Translations under genes and position numbers: made by a program
Part shown: positions 6,263-7,460 of the stretch, piece by piece
Layout of the letters: every line of letters begins with the position of its first letter
Numbering within the stretch: the first letter of the stretch is position 1
Assembly (NCBI GenBank): GCA_900555105.1
Contig: USJP01000068.1
Location: 1-7,460, forward strand
Source of the DNA: an uncultured Coriobacteriaceae bacterium
Lineage (GTDB): Bacteria; Actinomycetota; Coriobacteriia; Coriobacteriales; UMGS124
Length of the DNA: 7,460 bases
Reading direction: 5' to 3'
The notes under the pieces: model-generated
What the model saw: the letters and a program-made list of their open reading frames with translations, nothing else
The model's database searches: none
Told to the model about the DNA's origin: nothing

Positions 6263-7460
6263 TTACACTTCCACGACAAACGAAACAATGACCGGGCGGC
6301 TGTGCCAGGTCTCCCAAAGGTGGCTCGAAACGGTGTCGCGCACAACCTTGTCCACAGCCTCGCGGCTCTCAAGCGAGGCGCTGCGCTTGGCAATGGCCTT
6401 CTTCACACGCTCAGTAAGCAGTGTGACGCAACCGGGTGCCTCGGCGTCAAACGATACACCCTTGGCAGAAAGCTGAAGGCCAACCAAGGTGGATGTACGG
6501 CGGGAGAACGTGGCAACGACGCTTACCAGGCCGTCTTCCGACAGTCGCTTGCGGTCGGCAAGGACCATCTGGTCGGTGTCGGAGATGCGCAGGCCATCAA
6601 CGTAGATGACGCCCGACTCGACCGTCTTGCCGCGTGTGACGCGATGGTCGCGCATCTCGAGCGACTCGCCGTTGTCGAGGATGAAGATGTTGTCCTCGTC
6701 GACACCCATGTCCTGGGCGAGCTTTGCATGAGCACGCAGGTGCGTGGCCTCGCCGTGGACGGGCATGAAGTGCTTGGGACGCGTGAGCGCCATGAGCATC
6801 TTCAGCTCCTCCTGGCAGGCGTGGCCGGAGACGTGGACCATGCCGCGGCTCTTGTCGTACACGTCGGCGCCGATCTTGGCGAGGGTGTTGATGATCTGGG
6901 TCACGGCCTTCTCGTTGCCCGGGACCGGCGTGGCCGAGATGATGACCGTGTCACCCTCTTGAATCTGCAGCGTCTTGTGCTCACCCGTAGCCATGCGTGC
7001 AAGAGCCGAGAGCGGCTCGCCCTGAGAGCCGGTGCACAGCACGACGACGCGATTCTCAGGGTATTTGTCGATGTCGAAGGCATCGATGATGTCCTCTTCG
7101 TCAATCTTGAGGTAGCCGAGTTCACGGGCAACGCGGGTGTTGGTGAGCATCGAACGACCAGTCACGACCACCTTGCGGCCCGATGCAATCGCGGCGTCGC
7201 ACACCTGTTGGAGACGATGGATGTGGCTCGAGAACGAGGCAACGAACACGCGGCCCTTGGCGTTGGAGATGACATCGCGCAGGAAGGGGCCGACAGCAGC
7301 CTCGCTGGGGGTGTACCCGGGGCGGTTTGCGTTGGTCGAGTCGCTCATCAGCAGGTCGACGCCCTCATCGGCAAACCTGGTGAGCGCCGCAAAATCAGTA
7401 CGGACGCCGTCGATGGGGGTCTGGTCGAGCTTGAAGTCGCCCGTGTGCAAGACGTTGCCG
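6263..7460 (-). CDS. rnj: Ribonuclease J (C-terminal 398 residues; 5' end outside window)
   Basis: RNase J is a metallo-beta-lactamase/beta-CASP ribonuclease with endo- and 5'-3' exonucleolytic activity, central to mRNA decay and rRNA maturation in many bacteria. The visible part enters at GNVLHTGDFKLDQTPI, whose Asp (codon 7438-7436) is a metal-site residue. It continues with LMSDSTNANRPGYTPSE, the beta-CASP segment VFVASFSSHIHRLQQV, the VLCTGSQGEPLSAL motif, VSGHACQEEL (His codon 6823-6821) and PKHFMPVHGE (His codon 6757-6755). The C-terminal domain ends RDTVSSHLWETWHSRPVIVSFVVEV-like, as in other RNase J proteins. The family is about 555 residues long, so roughly 160 residues are missing, including the HxHxDH metal motif that would confirm catalysis. 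No frameshift or premature stop is seen. It is the first visible gene of the run, and ftsK starts 15 nt after its stop. Whether there is a second paralogue (J1/J2 pair) elsewhere cannot be told from here. Confidence 0.96.
   Translation of the reverse strand, partial: GNVLHTGDFKLDQTPIDGVRTDFAALTRFADEGVDLLMSDSTNANRPGYTPSEAAVGPFLRDVISNAKGRVFVASFSSHIHRLQQVCDAAIASGRKVVVTGRSMLTNTRVARELGYLKIDEEDIIDAFDIDKYPENRVVVLCTGSQGEPLSALARMATGEHKTLQIQEGDTVIISATPVPGNEKAVTQIINTLAKIGADVYDKSRGMVHVSGHACQEELKMLMALTRPKHFMPVHGEATHLRAHAKLAQDMGVDEDNIFILDNGESLEMRDHRVTRGKTVESGVIYVDGLRISDTDQMVLADRKRLSEDGLVSVVATFSRRTSTLVGLQLSAKGVSFDAEAPGCVTLLTERVKKAIAKRSASLESREAVDKVVRDTVSSHLWETWHSRPVIVSFVVEV

Overview
This window is a compact block of bacterial housekeeping genes, all on the minus strand. 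In order of transcription, from right to left, they are: ribonuclease J (its last 398 residues; the 5' end lies beyond base 7460), an FtsK/SpoIIIE DNA translocase, a RodZ-like membrane protein with a helix-turn-helix, a YajQ-family protein, and ribosomal protein S12 methylthiotransferase RimO (its first 239 residues; the 3' end lies beyond base 1). Nearly every base is coding. The junctions are 15 nt (rnj-ftsK), a direct overlap (ftsK-rodZ), 63 nt (rodZ-yajQ) and 25 nt (yajQ-rimO, or 16 nt with the alternative start). I see no convincing promoter or intrinsic terminator in any of them, so one polycistronic transcript is plausible.

The sequence is GC-rich, with mostly G/C third codon positions and some GTG starts. 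The combination of RNase J, an FtsK with a very long linker, RodZ, YajQ and RimO in one minus-strand run suggests a high-GC Gram-positive. My best inference is an actinobacterium of the class Coriobacteriia (Collinsella/Olsenella/Atopobium-like). This rests on gene content and general recall, not on a search.

Region by region: 1-718 is RimO, with three cluster cysteines of the N-terminal domain and the radical-SAM CxxxCxxC motif. 744-1244 is a complete YajQ. 1245-1307 is the only real gap; it holds a short hairpin and the yajQ Shine-Dalgarno. 1308-2825 is the RodZ-like protein, with a cytoplasmic helix-turn-helix, a long Arg-rich linker, one membrane helix, an outer beta domain and a strikingly acidic Tyr/Asp tail. 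2825-6247 is FtsK, with four membrane segments, a linker of about 425 residues, the motor and the gamma DNA-reading domain. 6263-7460 is RNase J.

The genes do not form a single pathway. FtsK (chromosome segregation at the septum) and RodZ (cell shape and wall) share a cell-division/envelope theme and are translationally linked. RNase J and RimO belong to RNA turnover and ribosome modification. I find no mobile element, CRISPR, phage gene, RNA gene or defence system. The most interesting material is lineage-specific: the disordered regions of FtsK and RodZ. I found no evidence of a new system.
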